Below, piece after piece: positions 11,994 to 23,097 of a stretch of DNA of 64,000 bases. The first letter of the stretch is position 1, and each line of letters opens with the position of its first letter. The position numbers and the translations under genes were made by a program. The notes under the pieces were generated by a model. The model ran no database searches. It worked only from the letters and a program-made list of their open reading frames with translations, and was not told where the DNA came from. Origin of the DNA: Ulota crispa (lineage: Eukaryota; Streptophyta; Bryopsida; Orthotrichales; Orthotrichaceae); the NCBI GenBank assembly GCA_963920765.1, contig OY987242.1:37038002-37102001 (forward strand). Reading direction: 5' to 3'.

Positions 11994-12241
11994 TTAACCC
12001 CTCAAGGATGTTGCTGTATTATGTACGCTCTCATGTGTTGTGTACGGATGGGGTACTTGGGTAGCACATGAATCCCATTAGAGCTGTAAATTTTAAGCCA
12101 AGTCAAAAACACACTACCTATCACCTAGGATTTTTTGGGAAATTTTATGACATTTGTCATAATGCCATTTCTTCAAGTACAAAATAGTCCTCTTATGAAT
12201 ACAACCAACAATTTTGGTCGGCAACAGCCTTTAGGGGTATC
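11994..12241 (+). mobile_element. TTAA-type short element P14 (240 bp)
   Basis: The left flank is TTAA (11994-11997). The body starts CCCCTCAAGGATGTTG and ends CAACAGCCTTTAGGGG at 12237, so the inverted repeat extends about 16 bp. The right flank is TATC, a decayed duplication. Its interior differs from the 226 bp copies, which makes it a separate short subfamily. Confidence 0.55.
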
Positions 12242-12406
12242 ATGTATGAGGCCATGGTTTTAATAAGAAGCATTGAACATTGCTTCAAAGAAAATTTGAA
12301 GGCCAAAATTATTTTTCTTTTTAAATATATGAACTAGAACAAAACTTTGCACATACAATTTCAACAACTCAGTCTTTGACAAAGAGGAGAACTAAAAGAC
12401 AAGTTT

Positions 12407-12620
12407 TAAACCCCTATAGGCCCAAGTGGTCCCTCGAAGGCCAAGTGGAGTTTTGGGCATGTACTTAGAGCTACAATACTTTGTGTGATTTTTTAGTACT
12501 TTTATGGAAGATGGGGAATTCAAAGATGTGCATGGGCATCTAACTTTTTCTTCATTCCGACATTTATTGAAGAAGTTATGCATGAATAACTGAAAAACAA
12601 GGGAGAATCAGGCAATTCAA

Positions 12621-12663
<43 letters not shown>

Positions 12664-13378
12664 AAAGATCTAAAATTGGTTCTTTAGATTTATGTATATG
12701 TGGAAGCTTTGAATTATTCAATTTTGATTGGTGAGATGAAAGTTACGAGAAGTTTTAGTTTGCGTGTAGGTAAGGGAATGCCAAACCTCCATTCCTTTTG
12801 CCCCTTGTAAAATTTGGTGCTTTACTTTTTTGAGGAATTTGTGTATTTTTATTTTTATTTTTATTTCCAAGTTGTAGTAGACTAAAAGTCCTTGGTTTTC
12901 ACTATTTAGATCACAATAATTCAGATTTCTGAATTTTACGTAAATCCTCCAATTTTGCCTAGTGTATATGTATTTTTCATGACCTTCCTGCATTGCAAGA
13001 TTTTACAAAGTATGATTCACACCTCCAATTGATTTGAAAATTCTCCTACGCAAACCTAACTTGGTTTTCTACATGGGAAAATAAAACCTCAGTTTTGCGT
13101 AGAGTAATTTTTTTTGATATAGGAATTGTCAAAGGCTTTTGAAATTTTTGGGCAGCAAGGAAAAAAACTTTTTTTTCTCACTTAGATGTTAATATCTCAC
13201 TTGTTTACATCTAGAATGAACTGATTTTTTTTCCCACAAGTACCTCCCATAGTCTATGGCAAGATCCTATGGTTGGATTTCCAAAAAAAAATTGTTCCTA
13301 CCTTTCTACTCATTCCCACAAAAGTGACAATTTTGAGTGACTTTCACAAAAAAAAGGGCTTGGACCTTTAGGGGTTAA
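12407..13378 (-). mobile_element. TTAA-type element P6, subtype B reversed
   Basis: The body runs from CCCCTATAGGCCC (12411) to GGACCTTTAGGGG (13374). The right flank is TTAA; the left is TAAA, one substitution away. An uninterrupted (TA)n of about 38 bp at 12622-12659 occupies a position that is poly-A/T-like in related copies. The 91-codon frame inside matches the 82-codon frame of P8, but this reflects shared repeat sequence. Confidence 0.7.
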
Positions 13379-13855
13379 GACTTTCCAAAACCTAAATTAC
13401 ACAAAGAACTAACACAAAACAAAAGATGCAATTTTTTTTGTCAAATTGACTCATAACTTAGGCGCTGTTGATAGTATGTGCTAAATCCCAACACTATAGG
13501 TTCCACTTCAACCCCATACCCAAACCCTGATTGAATTGTAACAGGACAAAAAAAAAAAAGGAAAAACAACTAAACCTTTTATGCAAAACAAAAGTGCTGA
13601 GATTTGACCTCAACTTGGTTTTCCATTTTTGTCAAACCCCCTAAGAGCCAAATCCCATGGGCTAAGTGCCAAAACCTCCAAAAGTGCTGCCATGTAAGCA
13701 TTTTTATTTGGATGGGACTTTTTAAGTAGTGGGAAACTACAAAGTTTGATTACAATCAAGACATTTTTCTCTATCAAAAGGAAACCAAACTAAGCTTAGC
13801 AACAACTTTAACAAATTGTGATAGATTTGGACAAATGTAGTCTAGTTCCTCCATT
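13379..13855. other. Unassigned AT-rich DNA
   Basis: Nothing assignable: no termini, no tandem array and no open frame of note. Confidence 0.4.
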
Positions 13856-14236
13856 TAAGGTAGGAGCACCCATAGGTGTCAGTGATAAAGTTAGGGAGTG
13901 ATAAATAGAAAAGCAAATGGTTATGAGTACTTAAGTGATAGTTATGGGTGACAAAATGATGGCTGTGAGTGACTGGCATGACGGTTTTGAGTACCCATCT
14001 CACTACTTACAAACCAACAAGTTTGTTTTTAGCATCTCTTACACATGGTTCCTACAATTTTAGTGATTTTGGACTTTGAAAAATCTTTGTGAACAAATGC
14101 TTGTAGTTGGAACCTTGAAATTGATGTCAATATTTTTGGTTTCCACTTCCTAACTTACAATATTTTTTTCAAAGTTAATCAATTGTTTTACCTACTCCAA
14201 AACCCTTATTTCCACACTTATGGGTGCGCCTACTTA
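13856..14236 (+). mobile_element. TAAGG-family MITE M2 (381 bp)
   Basis: It starts TAAGGTAGGAGCACCCATA and ends with the near reverse complement (CTTATGGGTGCGCCTACTTAA). The interior is the reverse complement of the copy at 49153-49551: shared landmarks are ATCAATTGTTTTACCTACTCC and the GTTATGGGTGAC-type units. No coding capacity. I could not find a target duplication, so the superfamily is open. Confidence 0.65.
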
Positions 14237-14384
14237 ACACCCAATGGAATGTGGACAGGTAGAATCTGGTAAAAGCTGTCAGACCCACAAAAAAAAGTGC
14301 TGATTATAATTGCTTGATTATGATTATGATTATTTCCTTGTTTTGGTTTTGTTTCTGTAAAATTTGAGAATTCAGGGGGACTTG

Positions 14385-14600
14385 GGACACTGTGTGAACT
14401 GGCCCTCCTCCCTTTTATACACAGCATTCATTGGCCTGGCAACAGCAAATCTGAGAAGATATTACTTGCTCAGACACTGATCATCTGACGCACAGTCTTA
14501 CAAAACTGCCGGTTGAGGGAGAGATCCAATTATAAGCACGTCAGTACTTGGGTGGCAAGTTGGCAAGGCTTGTTGCAACCGCAACCGCCACCGCAGCTGC
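14385..14600 (-). promoter_or_regulatory. Candidate RNA polymerase II promoter (minus strand)
   Basis: On the minus strand TATAAAAGG lies at about 14410-14419, with GGCCAATGAATG (a CCAAT box in the forward sense) only about 15-20 bp upstream. A CTGACGTG element is near 14540. A start site would be expected around 14380. A 65-codon frame (14230-14427) overlaps the TATA box and is unlikely to be the product. Transcription would run left into the MITE ending at 14236, so the gene body may have been displaced. Confidence 0.35.
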
Positions 14601-15597
14601 AACTGTATTACCCTTCATGAGGAGCACCCTTTTTTTTTTTGGGTTTTGGTAGAAAGCCAGATTGGCTACGTTATATTTTGAACCGTTGCCCACATGGCGA
14701 GTACTTCATATCCGTTAATGAATTGTTGTGGTGATAGTGGATTGTAGATATGACAAATCTAGCATAGTGTGCTAAAAATTGGTAACGGTATCTGGCACCA
14801 AGGGAATTCTTTTTGTGCTAAAGTGTCCATTTTGCTCAAAACTGTTGAGTTCTCCAAGCATTAGAGATAATTATATTCAAGCAAACTGAGGGCAAAATTG
14901 CTAAAAAGAATGGTGTCATTTAGCATTTGGTAGATTTTTTGTAAGAAAATGAACAATGCAATTCCATATTTGCACTTGTTAGAATATCTAAAAATATAAG
15001 ATTTTATTCATGGAGGCAAGGTTGTCCTATAACTTGTAACAATTTGGCGCTTGAAGTAAAACAAGAGATGCCGCACGATCTCTAGAGGTGGTGATGATTA
15101 TGGCCAAGATTGAAACTTTTTGGCTGCTCCCTCAAAACCCTAGGATGTTGTTTGGCTATTTTTATTTTTATTTTTATTTTTTTCCCTTATGCCTTTTTGC
15201 TTGATTTTTTCAAGTGGTGCTTTCTGGCCCATGGTGCAAAAAAAAAAAAAAAAGCTGATGAGGAGTTGACATCAGCCAGATCATCACCAGTTCACCACCA
15301 TCCTCAGTTTACTAGATTCCATTGATAGCAATGTGATAGTTGATTGACCTTTGGAGAAATTTGAACCCAAAAAATGATTTATAGGGCCAAATGGAAGAAG
15401 TAGAAATAATATTAAAAATATACTGGCATCCACATTCTAGTGAGAAATCTCACCAAACAAATCTTGCCCACACAAATCTCTGTCTCTCATTCTTCCCAGG
15501 GTATGGACATATATTTTGTCTGCAAGGGCAAACAACATGAGACTAACGTGGCTCTATGAATAAACGTTCAACGTAGAGCTGGAAAGATTATATAATA
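14601..15597. other. Unassigned DNA, possible single-copy stretch
   Basis: The segment has mixed composition and includes a CCGCCACCGCAGC-type run at about 14585-14605 and a 13-base A run near 15240. A 71-codon plus-strand frame (15110-15325) encodes a hydrophobic, phenylalanine-rich stretch that follows a (TTTTTA)n tract, so I do not call it. No termini were found. Confidence 0.35.
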
Positions 15598-16140
15598 CTA
15601 GTATGTGGGCACACTCTTTGCATGAGTTGGACATGTATGGGTAATGTAACATTTAATTTTTCAATATCAAATTAATTGCTTTAAAATTTAATGTTGATGT
15701 ACTTTACAAAAAATCAATATCTCACAACTTGTTCATAATCTCACTTTGATGCAAAGTCACTTGGGTACTTTTTTGAAACCAAAAATAGTAATTATCTTCA
15801 TCACAATGCTATTCTTTAGTACTTTGTTAGGAGGAGCTTAGGGTTCTGCTAGTATTCTAGCACATAGTTGGAGGGAGTTTGATGTTTCATATTTCAAAAT
15901 CCTTTATTGTTTCAACTCCCCCCAAAAAGTTCTAAAGAATTTTGGAGAAGGACATGGATGGAGGGTGCTTGGTGTTCTATATCTAAAGAGTCCTCTATTG
16001 CTTCAACTTACACCAAAAAGTTCTATAAGGATCTAGAAAAGAATGAGGGGTCAAAATCCTCCAACTAAGTTTTATAGATTTTACAAATGGCATCATATTA
16101 AATTTTGTTATCAAGAATGAATATTGTCAACAACAATGCT
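15598..16140 (-). mobile_element. Helitron-like element E1 (minus strand), 3' end at 15598
   Basis: ACTAGT at 15597-15602 gives a minus-strand CTAG end followed by T. The adjacent GTTGGACATGTATGG motif matches the better-preserved end at 41.77 kb, where a perfect hairpin is visible. Inside, a block around 15840-15930 is repeated at 15960-16060 (GTGCTTGGTGTTCTAT, TTGCTTCAAC, CAAAAAGTTCTA) and again near 41.27 kb. The 5' end was not found. Confidence 0.4.
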
Positions 16141-16324
16141 ATAACATTTTATTGCAGTTTACCTTTCTTTGAAGTATTGCAAAATTATGAATCTAAAATT
16201 TGAAATAACCCTAAAAAGGATCAACCAAATTAAGTTAACTATGAATGGTTTGAATTTATTGCTTGCTGTGATTAGAAATCAAGAAGAATTCCACAATAAA
16301 AAAGACAAGAAAAAGTATCTGCTA

Positions 16325-17548
16325 CACCATATAGTGCTTTTAGGTTGTCTTAACAATTAGGTTGCCTTATCTTGAAAACTTACCTCATGATTCATTGCTT
16401 GGCCACTTGTAGGCCCATGTGACTCACTAGATATTAGGATTTCACGTGGTTTACACCCTGGACAAGGTTACTATGTTTTTCCACAGCTTTGTGTAGTTGC
16501 TAGGTCCTATTTGTGGACAAATTTTGTTAGTTGCAATGATTTTTGCTTAACCCCTAAAATTCTTTTGTGTTTAGAGGCCCAAAACTGCTTCAAAATACTA
16601 GTCCCCAAACCAGGGTCAAAATCTTCATTGAAACTTATTTTTTAACAAATTCAACCGTAGGATCCTTTGGTTGACTTGCACAAGTACATTGTCCCAAAAT
16701 TGCAAAATGAATATCCCCACCAATTGCAAGATCATGTGCCTAAACTTCAAAATGTAGGTTTTTCTAGTCCTTCCAAATGGTGAAGTTTTGATTTTCAAAC
16801 GTTTTAGAAAAAAACACATATGTTGTATTTCTTGTGCAATTTTTGCAATGTGTTGGAAAATGGGTTGAAAGCATATATATAAAAAATTAACCAAAAAACA
16901 AATTGGATTCATTTTCACAAAAACTGTAAAGTGAAAGGTATTGATAAATGAAAGATATAACTAATATGCTAATAAGTTTTGGAAGAATTTGAAAATTGTT
17001 AATCCCAATGGTGAGAATGCTCTAATAGACAATCAATAACTTTAATTTTCATTTTCATTTGTAATTTTCAAAATAGAGAGTAAAAAATAACTTTATATGT
17101 TTTTTGTACCTTCTTCCTACCTTCATTGCCCGCAAAAGAAAACTCCTTGTAACTGTTACCTCATTATTTGGAATTGAGTGATTCAATTTTTTTTTGAGTA
17201 GGTATCAATCTATACAATTCAATAAAAAAATTAAAAAAAAATTTAGAATATATTTTTTGCTGCCTGATTTGACATTGAAATTGAAAAAACCCTCTAATTT
17301 TTGCAGTACTTATCCAAATGACATGAAATAAAGCTTTACATGTAGATTATGATGAGTAGCATCTATCCTAAAAATTTCATGAAAAATTTCCAAATTATGA
17401 AGTCAATAGAGCCTGCCCAAGTTCTCATAAAGCCCAAAGTGGGTTCCTTGGGCTTTTAGGGGTTGAGGTTATTGTGGTATCATTAAGTGTTTATATAGTG
17501 TAAAATGTTGAGAAATTAGTGAGGGCAACATAAATGCACTATTTAGTG
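16325..17548 (+). mobile_element. CACTA-like element D0, split by a TTAA element
   Basis: The left end CACCATATAGTGCTTTTAGG matches 16 of 20 positions of the family end CACTAAATATTGCGTTTAGG. The right end GCACTATTTAGTG mirrors it at 17548. Flanking bases are TA on both sides. Interior landmarks (GATTCATTGCTTGGCCAC, AGGTTGCC, AAATGTTGAGAAATTAGTG) recur in the copies at 47-49.7 kb. A 0.9 kb TTAA element sits inside it. Termini beginning CACTA point to the CACTA superfamily; no transposase remains. Confidence 0.5.
16547..17466 (+). mobile_element. TTAA-type element P7, nested in D0
   Basis: TTAA is at 16547-16550; the right flank is TTGA (17463-17466). The body starts CCCCTAAAATTC and ends GGCTTTTAGGGG. 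ACCGTAGGATCC near the left end and CCCAATGGTGAGAATGC at the midpoint (about 17003) are the family landmarks. A 97-codon minus frame in the left half lacks motifs. Confidence 0.7.
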
Positions 17549-18329
17549 TAGTTAGAACATCTCTTGCAGCACGCTACCTAAGGCCCGTGCTTCCTAGCCG
17601 TAATAGCTTCTTTGTTTTCAATCCCCAACAGCACTCCACACGTCCGTGTGCATGTCGAAGGCCCTTCAGATTGAGCCGCATACCCGTCAAATTTCAGCTT
17701 TCAACAGTTCCCCTTTACGGTCTGTGGCAAGTACTATTCACGCTTTGTTCACTCATTGTTCACGCACAACCCTACTCCATAGCCAAGTGTACCCATGCAA
17801 TTTGTTGTAATGCAAGTGTAGGTCCTAAAGGTTTTAGGGTTGGAGGAGAACTTCAAGCCTCAATGTAAAGGTTTGCGTCATTCTCCCAGTGAAATTTCAT
17901 TTATCCAGATGTTGCATGTTGTAGGAAATGCCTTTAGAGCATCATCAATGTATACACTACAAATGAGACTCAGAAGTAGCCGATCCTGTGTCGCTCCCTG
18001 CCCCTCAAGTATGCAATTTCTTTCACCGGTCGGATCCTTTTAATGTTGATGCAACTCCCACCGCAAATTCAAGCACGGTAGTAGAAGAATGTAAGTACTT
18101 GCAAGTTGTTGCTGGGAAATTGCAAGCTCTTGCAAGCTATTGTAAGCTATCACAAGCAACATTTCATTTTGTGAGCAAATGCAGTGTGCATTGGAAAAAC
18201 AAGCTGGGGCATAGGAAAACAAGACAATATGCCGCTCCTTGAGGTGGTTTTAACGGAGTCAGGTTTGGTGTTTCCATTCAAGTGGCGACGTTGGAGCCCT
18301 AGAAAACCCTAAACCTCTCGCTAAAATGG
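17549..18329. mobile_element. MITE-like repeat sharing sequence with 51.8-52.3 kb
   Basis: From about 17937 (TTTAGAGCATCATCAA) the sequence parallels 51843-52160 in order: GTACTTGCAAG/CACTTGCAAG, GCAAGCAACATTTCA, AAACAAGCT, GAGGTGGTTTT, then GTTGGAGCCCTA/TTGGAGTCCTA. AGAGCATC-type termini are common in plant PIF/Harbinger MITEs. Its right part was cut at 18334 by a large LTR insertion. Upstream, 17553-17900 begins TTAGAACATCTCTTGC and is more GC-rich; its 93- and 67-codon frames show no motif. Confidence 0.4.
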
Positions 18330-19259
18330 CTCCCTGTGAGTGCTCAAATCTCTCCCTTGAGAAATAAACGCAAGCACAACCGGGTTCTAACAAAACTGGA
18401 AAAATGAGCTATAATAGCAAGAAGGTGGGTTTGGTTGTAGATTTTCAACTAAAGATGCTTTCCAAGCAATGGATCTTTACTAACAAGCCTACAACATACA
18501 ATGATGAGCAAAAAAGAGGATAACCTACTTAGTATGTCACAAGTGGAGCTTTGTGGTTAATTGAAGTGGGAACGTAAGTACTCATATCTCGTCATGGAGG
18601 TTCACATACCCCACAGCTTGGTCGTGAATGGATTCCATTCTTCCTTAGGCATGGTGATGACGGCGCTTAGATTGACTGGTTAATGACTCTACTCTAGGGA
18701 CAAATAATCACAACGTGTAACGGGTTATGGGAAGAAATCCCGCTTACTGGACTGGTTTACACCACGTGTGAGTGACAAATAATCACAACACCGCGGGCAT
18801 GCCCGGCGGAGAGCTAGGAGCACCTTCCTATCCCTTTCAACTATCATAATAGTATTCAAGAATATGTAGGGGGACTCTTTGTCTAGCCGGTAGATACCAT
18901 ATGACGGTTATGCTAGTCCCAACGTGAGGTTATGACGCAATTAGTAGCAAATTAGAAAAAAAGCTCTCTCGTAAATCAAGACGTCTCTAGGAATTAATAT
19001 CAATTTAGCTCTTGATACCAAATTCTAGGAGGGTTCCCTTGAGTCCAAAAGAGTTGGTTGAGATTCTAAAGCCTTACCCTTATTTCTTTTTTGGGGGCTA
19101 AGCCGGTGGAAGGGGGTAACTTGGGCTACCCTGGGCTAGTTTTCAAAGTCATGGATCAAATGAACCCTAGAGCTCTCGAAGCCTAGAGTTCTTTGAGGCC
19201 CGGTGATACTCGTCAATGCCTGGTGATACTCGGCAACGCTCGATGATACTCGGTGGTAC

Positions 19260-19561
19260 TCGGCGGTTAGCAGGGGCTAGAGAATTGAGTGCAACTCAGA
19301 GTCTGAGAGGCAGGACTCAATGAACAATCAAAATTCGGAAGGCCGAAAATGTAGCTCGGGAGTTTGAGGGGCAGAAGCTTAGAAAGCAAAATGTAGCTTA
19401 AGAGTCTGAGAGGGCAGGAGCTTGAAGAGCAAGTGTAACTAGGAGTCTGAGAGATGGAGCTTAACATGCAACTAAAATTTGGAGGCAGAGCTCAAAGAGC
19501 GAGAGTATTACTAATAGTCTGAGGGAACAGAGCTCGGTGAGCGAATGCAGCTAAGAGCTCG
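19260..19561. repeat. Degenerate tandem repeats of L1, distal block
   Basis: GAGTCTGAGAGGCAG-AGCTC-GAGCGA-type phrases repeat imperfectly about every 50-70 bp. The same phrases continue at 23098-23900 on the other side of the gypsy remnant, so the two blocks were once contiguous. Confidence 0.55.
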
Positions 19562-19830
19562 ACAAGCTTTCAAGTTTCCAAACTTCTAAAAGCTTTCAAA
19601 CTAAAAACTCCTAGTCATCTAGAAGCTTTTAAGCTTCTAAAAGCTTTCAGTCTTCTAGAAGCTTTCAATTTTCTAGAGGCTTTTAACTTTCTAGAAGCTT
19701 CCAAGACCTTTTATCTTTCTAAAGCTTTTTAGAACCTTCTAATCTTCTAGACCCTTCTAATCCTCTAGACCCTTCTAATCCTCTAGAGCCTTCTAGAACC
19801 TCTAAGGTTAATCCGTTCATGTCCGTGACA
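19562..19830 (-). mobile_element. 3' LTR (U3 part only) of the Ty3/gypsy remnant
   Basis: This matches the U3 part of the 5' LTR at 22826-23097, starting TGTCACGGACATGAAC on the minus strand. Just upstream (19831-19850) is the polypurine tract AGAGAGGGAAGTGA. The remaining LTR (TATA, R and U5) is missing, so the element is truncated at its 3' end. Both LTRs are rich in AAGCTT/TTCTAGAAG phrases. Confidence 0.65.
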
Positions 19831-20130
19831 TCACTTCCCTCTCTAGCTCCGAGATTTTTTGAGGAGTTCACGCTGTCGTTGCTTTTGGTTTCAATGGATG
19901 TTGGCGATGAAAATCTTGGATCTTCAAAGGTGCGTTACTTAAATTTGAAGCTGGTTCCTATGTACGTTCACTAATTAGATATACGCGCCAATAAACAAAA
20001 TATTCAACTTATCTTCTCCAAATCCTTGAATCTAACACCTTCTTAACTTCATACTTTATGATACCATCTACTTCAACGTAAGGCTGCGGAGGTTGAATTC
20101 TTTCAAAAAAATTAGATTCTCTATAAGTTT

Positions 20131-20870
20131 TCAAAAATGAAATATTAAATATACTACATGTACCTTTATTGACGCCATTAGTTGTAGTCGATATGCAACA
20201 TCATTAATTTGTTTTTTAATAATGAATGATTCAATTTGGCAATAATCAAGTTTAATATTTGGACGAGTTGTTTTGATATTACATCGTAGCAACCACACTT
20301 TATCACTCACTCGAAATTTTGGTTGTTTTTTTTTTCTTACATTAGTAGAGTCCTTATAATGTATTTGAGCTTCTTCCAAATGAACTTGTATTGTTGTGTG
20401 TAATTCTCTTAGATATTTTGCTAGATTCTCTATTGCAGGACTTTCCTCTTTCCAAGCTGATAGTATATCAATTTTTGAGTAAAAGCCATAGTTAGCATAA
20501 AATGGAGTCTCTTGAGTTGATGTATATTTGCTGTTGTTGTATGCAAACTTTGCAAGTAGCAGTAAAGAAACCCAATCGTCTTGTTGATAATTTATAGTGC
20601 ACCTCAAATATTATTCCAAAACTTGATTCACGCATTCAATTTGTTCATCGGTTTGAAGATGAAATGCTGATAAAACTTTGATTTTTATTTGCAAGATCTT
20701 GAATAATGACTGCCAAAATTTAGAGATGGACTGAGGTCCTCTATCCGATACAATGTCTTTGAGTAATCTATGATTACAATAAATATTGTCGATAAAAAAC
20801 TATATATCAGCGTCTTTAGCAACTTCCATAAGTGCTTGAGCTCTAAGAAATAAATTTTTTGACGTTTTTT
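20131..20870 (-). pseudogene. Ty3/gypsy integrase fragment (core end and C-terminal domain)
   Basis: The minus-strand translation shows SDRGPQSISKFWQ (second catalytic aspartate) and QTDEQIECVNQVLE, equivalent to the usual QTDGQTERVNQ with the catalytic glutamate. The open 158-codon stretch follows with AKFAYNNS, a KVWLLR motif (family: GDKVWL), and KLDYCQIESF...VAYRLQL...IKVHVVYLIFHF, the integrase C-terminal domain. At least two in-frame stops interrupt it and the first catalytic aspartate region is absent. The element would have joined retroviral-type cDNA into the genome; this copy is dead. Confidence 0.75.
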
Positions 20871-20949
20871 GATTGGAAGGATCTTGGCTGTAATTACTGG
20901 TGTAGCTATAGAAGTTTTTTCAAGTAAAAAGATAATACTATAATTTGCC

Positions 20950-21332
20950 CAATCAATTTGAGGATTAAATTTTTCAAGTCATGAAATTCCTAAAATCACA
21001 AGACTAGACAGAGAACAGATAATGTTATAGACCATACAAGTACTATGATTTTTTGCTATAGTTTATAAAGGAATTGTCTCATGGATAATATCGTTAAAAG
21101 ATAACGGTCATCCATCAATAACTTCATCGTCAACGGCTTTTGGTTTTTGAACAGTAGATATTTTATAACATTTCAAAAAAGATTCATTAATGAAACAAGC
21201 TGAGGCTCTTGAATCAATCAAGGCTTGGACTTTAATACTTTTTGAATTTAAATGTATGGGTATGGTAAAACAAAGAATAAGATTTGCAGATAGTACAAGA
21301 CCTGAAGATATTGATGATACTGCTGAATCCAA
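20950..21332 (-). pseudogene. Ty3/gypsy aspartic protease remnant
   Basis: The minus frame reads VQALIDSRASACFI, the retropepsin active-site loop with the conserved DSG changed to DSR, then (after stops) NDIIHETIPL and VILGIS-LEKFNPQIDW, equivalent to the family's second hydrophobic motif and the PQIDW end of the domain. The altered glycine and the stops show inactivation. Downstream, sequence passes within about 80 bp to integrase; reverse transcriptase and RNase H are missing. Confidence 0.7.
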
Positions 21333-21419
21333 TCGTATAGTCCCTATTGTAGCTGAACTTTGTCATTTTTGTGTTTTGAGCTTTGAAGTTGCATCGTGCG
21401 TTATTGTTTTTTAAGACAA

Positions 21420-22342
21420 TCGCTAACCTTGTGTTTTTTTTTTCTGCAATAGAGGCAGAATCCTTCTTTGCGTCGGTGTTTTTTCTTGATCTGTAAGAGG
21501 TTTGAATTAAATTCAATCAATTTGCATGTCTTCCGCCTCTGTCAGTTAGCCAACACTTGAAGTTGAAGAAGAAGCAAAATAATTATTATACGATCACGGA
21601 GTAGTTCAGTCTTGTTTATTTTGTTGTCGTTCGAATAATTGATTGTTGCATTTGACAGCTTGACTAATAGCATCGTTCAATGTTGTATGATCTAATAATA
21701 AAAATAATAAATTTTTCATTTTGTCCCGTAAGTCATAATAGAATTGACTTATCAAAGCTTGCTCTCCTCAATTGATGTCGCATGCTAGTTGACAAAACTC
21801 GGAAGCATAGACTGATGCTGAACGCCATCTTTGTTATAAGCTTTGAATTTTTGTTGTTGCAAAACGCATTTTGTCATGTTTGCCAAATGCTTTTCTAAAT
21901 GCGTCTAGAAATACTTCAAAATTGTTGAGTATTCGAGAGTTCTTCTCAAAAACCGCTGTAAACCAAGAAATCAATTGTCTGGATAACAATGTCTCCATCA
22001 ATCCAATGCCAACTGCGTCTGTCAAATATTGTTGAGGTTGAAGGAGCATAATAAATCCAATTTGGTTGACAAAACCACAAAATTTGAAACGCTTGCCGTT
22101 GAATTTATCTGGAAGGCTGACCTTGGGTTCTTTGCTTTTGCTGGAATTTGAAGATTGAAGCATAGAATCTGAAAGATTATTGGCTTTAATAGTCGATGTA
22201 GGTGCAGCAACAGGTCCTTGTTCCATAGCTTGTTGTAGTCTTGCTTCAAAGCCAAAAAGTCTTGCGTTGAGATCATTGGTTTGTTTAAACATTTATTGGA
22301 GCTCAATATTCGTGGAAGTAATTGAAAATATAATAACGTCAA
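21420..22342 (-). pseudogene. Ty3/gypsy Gag remnant with zinc knuckle
   Basis: The best frame (21834-22292) has SLPDKFNGKRFKFCGFVNQI, then a capsid-like segment with LISWFTAVFEKNS and FRKAFG. After a stop it continues with SASVYASEFCQLACD and NDAISQAVKC to about 21600. Near 21430-21480 a C-X2-C-X4-H-X4-C zinc knuckle is readable only after a one-base shift in a run of nine T (plus strand, 21434-21443). The PDKFNG...FVNQ pattern resembles sushi-type and fungal Ty3/gypsy Gag proteins more than typical plant ones. Confidence 0.65.
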
Positions 22343-22461
22343 GTTTTAAATTGTTTACCACAATTTCACCTCCTTCCGCCATAATGAACTCGTACTATTC
22401 CAGCAATATGTTGAAAATTACCTAAGTGTGAATATTTGAAAAAAGAAAAAAGAAAAAATTG

Positions 22462-23097
22462 TGTTAGCAGAACATTATCAACTTAGAAGTGGGTAATGTA
22501 CAACTCTCAAAACGTTTTGCAGTTTTCAAATGGAGGGATAATCCACGCTCTATTTGAAACCCAAAAGTTTTGATGATGTTTGAAGGCAATCTCAACAAAC
22601 TATCAAGGACAGACTCAGAGACAAGAATGAAGTAATGAAAATGTAGAATGAAGACAAGAACTCAGGAGTGTACTTAGAACCAATGGTAGAGAAGTATATT
22701 AGGTGATAGTAATATAAGGCAAAAGCAAGACAGAAGGCTAAGATTTGGAAGCCAAAGACTAAGGACATAAGATGAATTGTCAAGACTGAAGAACCTCTCA
22801 GCCTCGACTTCTATATATATTCAAGGGTTGAGGCTTCAACCTTTACAGAGGCTTCCAAGCTTTCAAGTTTCTAGAAGCTTTCAAGCTAAAAATTTCCAGT
22901 CATTTAGAAGCTTTTAAGCTTCTAAAAGCTTCTAGTCTTCTAGAAGCTTCCAACCTTCTAGAGGCTTTTAACCTTCTAAAAGCTTCAAAGATTTTTTATC
23001 TTTCTAACGCTTTTTAGAACCTTCTAATCCTCTAGATCCTTTTAATCCTCTAGAGTCTTCTACAACCTTCTAGGTCAATCTGTTCATATCCGTGACA
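22462..23097 (-). mobile_element. 5' LTR of the Ty3/gypsy remnant (636 bp)
   Basis: On the minus strand it begins TGTCACGGATATGAAC (23097) and ends CTGCTAACA (22462), giving TG...CA termini. A TATATATAG promoter-like box is at about 22812-22820. Its first 270 bp match the truncated 3' LTR at 19562-19830. The sequence next to its end is CAATTTTTTC, which is not an obvious tRNA primer site; related sushi/Tf1-type elements can self-prime, but that is only a possibility here. Confidence 0.65.

Noticed and set aside
12718..12993. 91-codon frame also seen as an 82-codon frame at 43952-44200
   Set aside because: Both lie at the same place in reversed subtype B TTAA elements; homologous copies at 1318 and 46123 have stops and frameshifts there.
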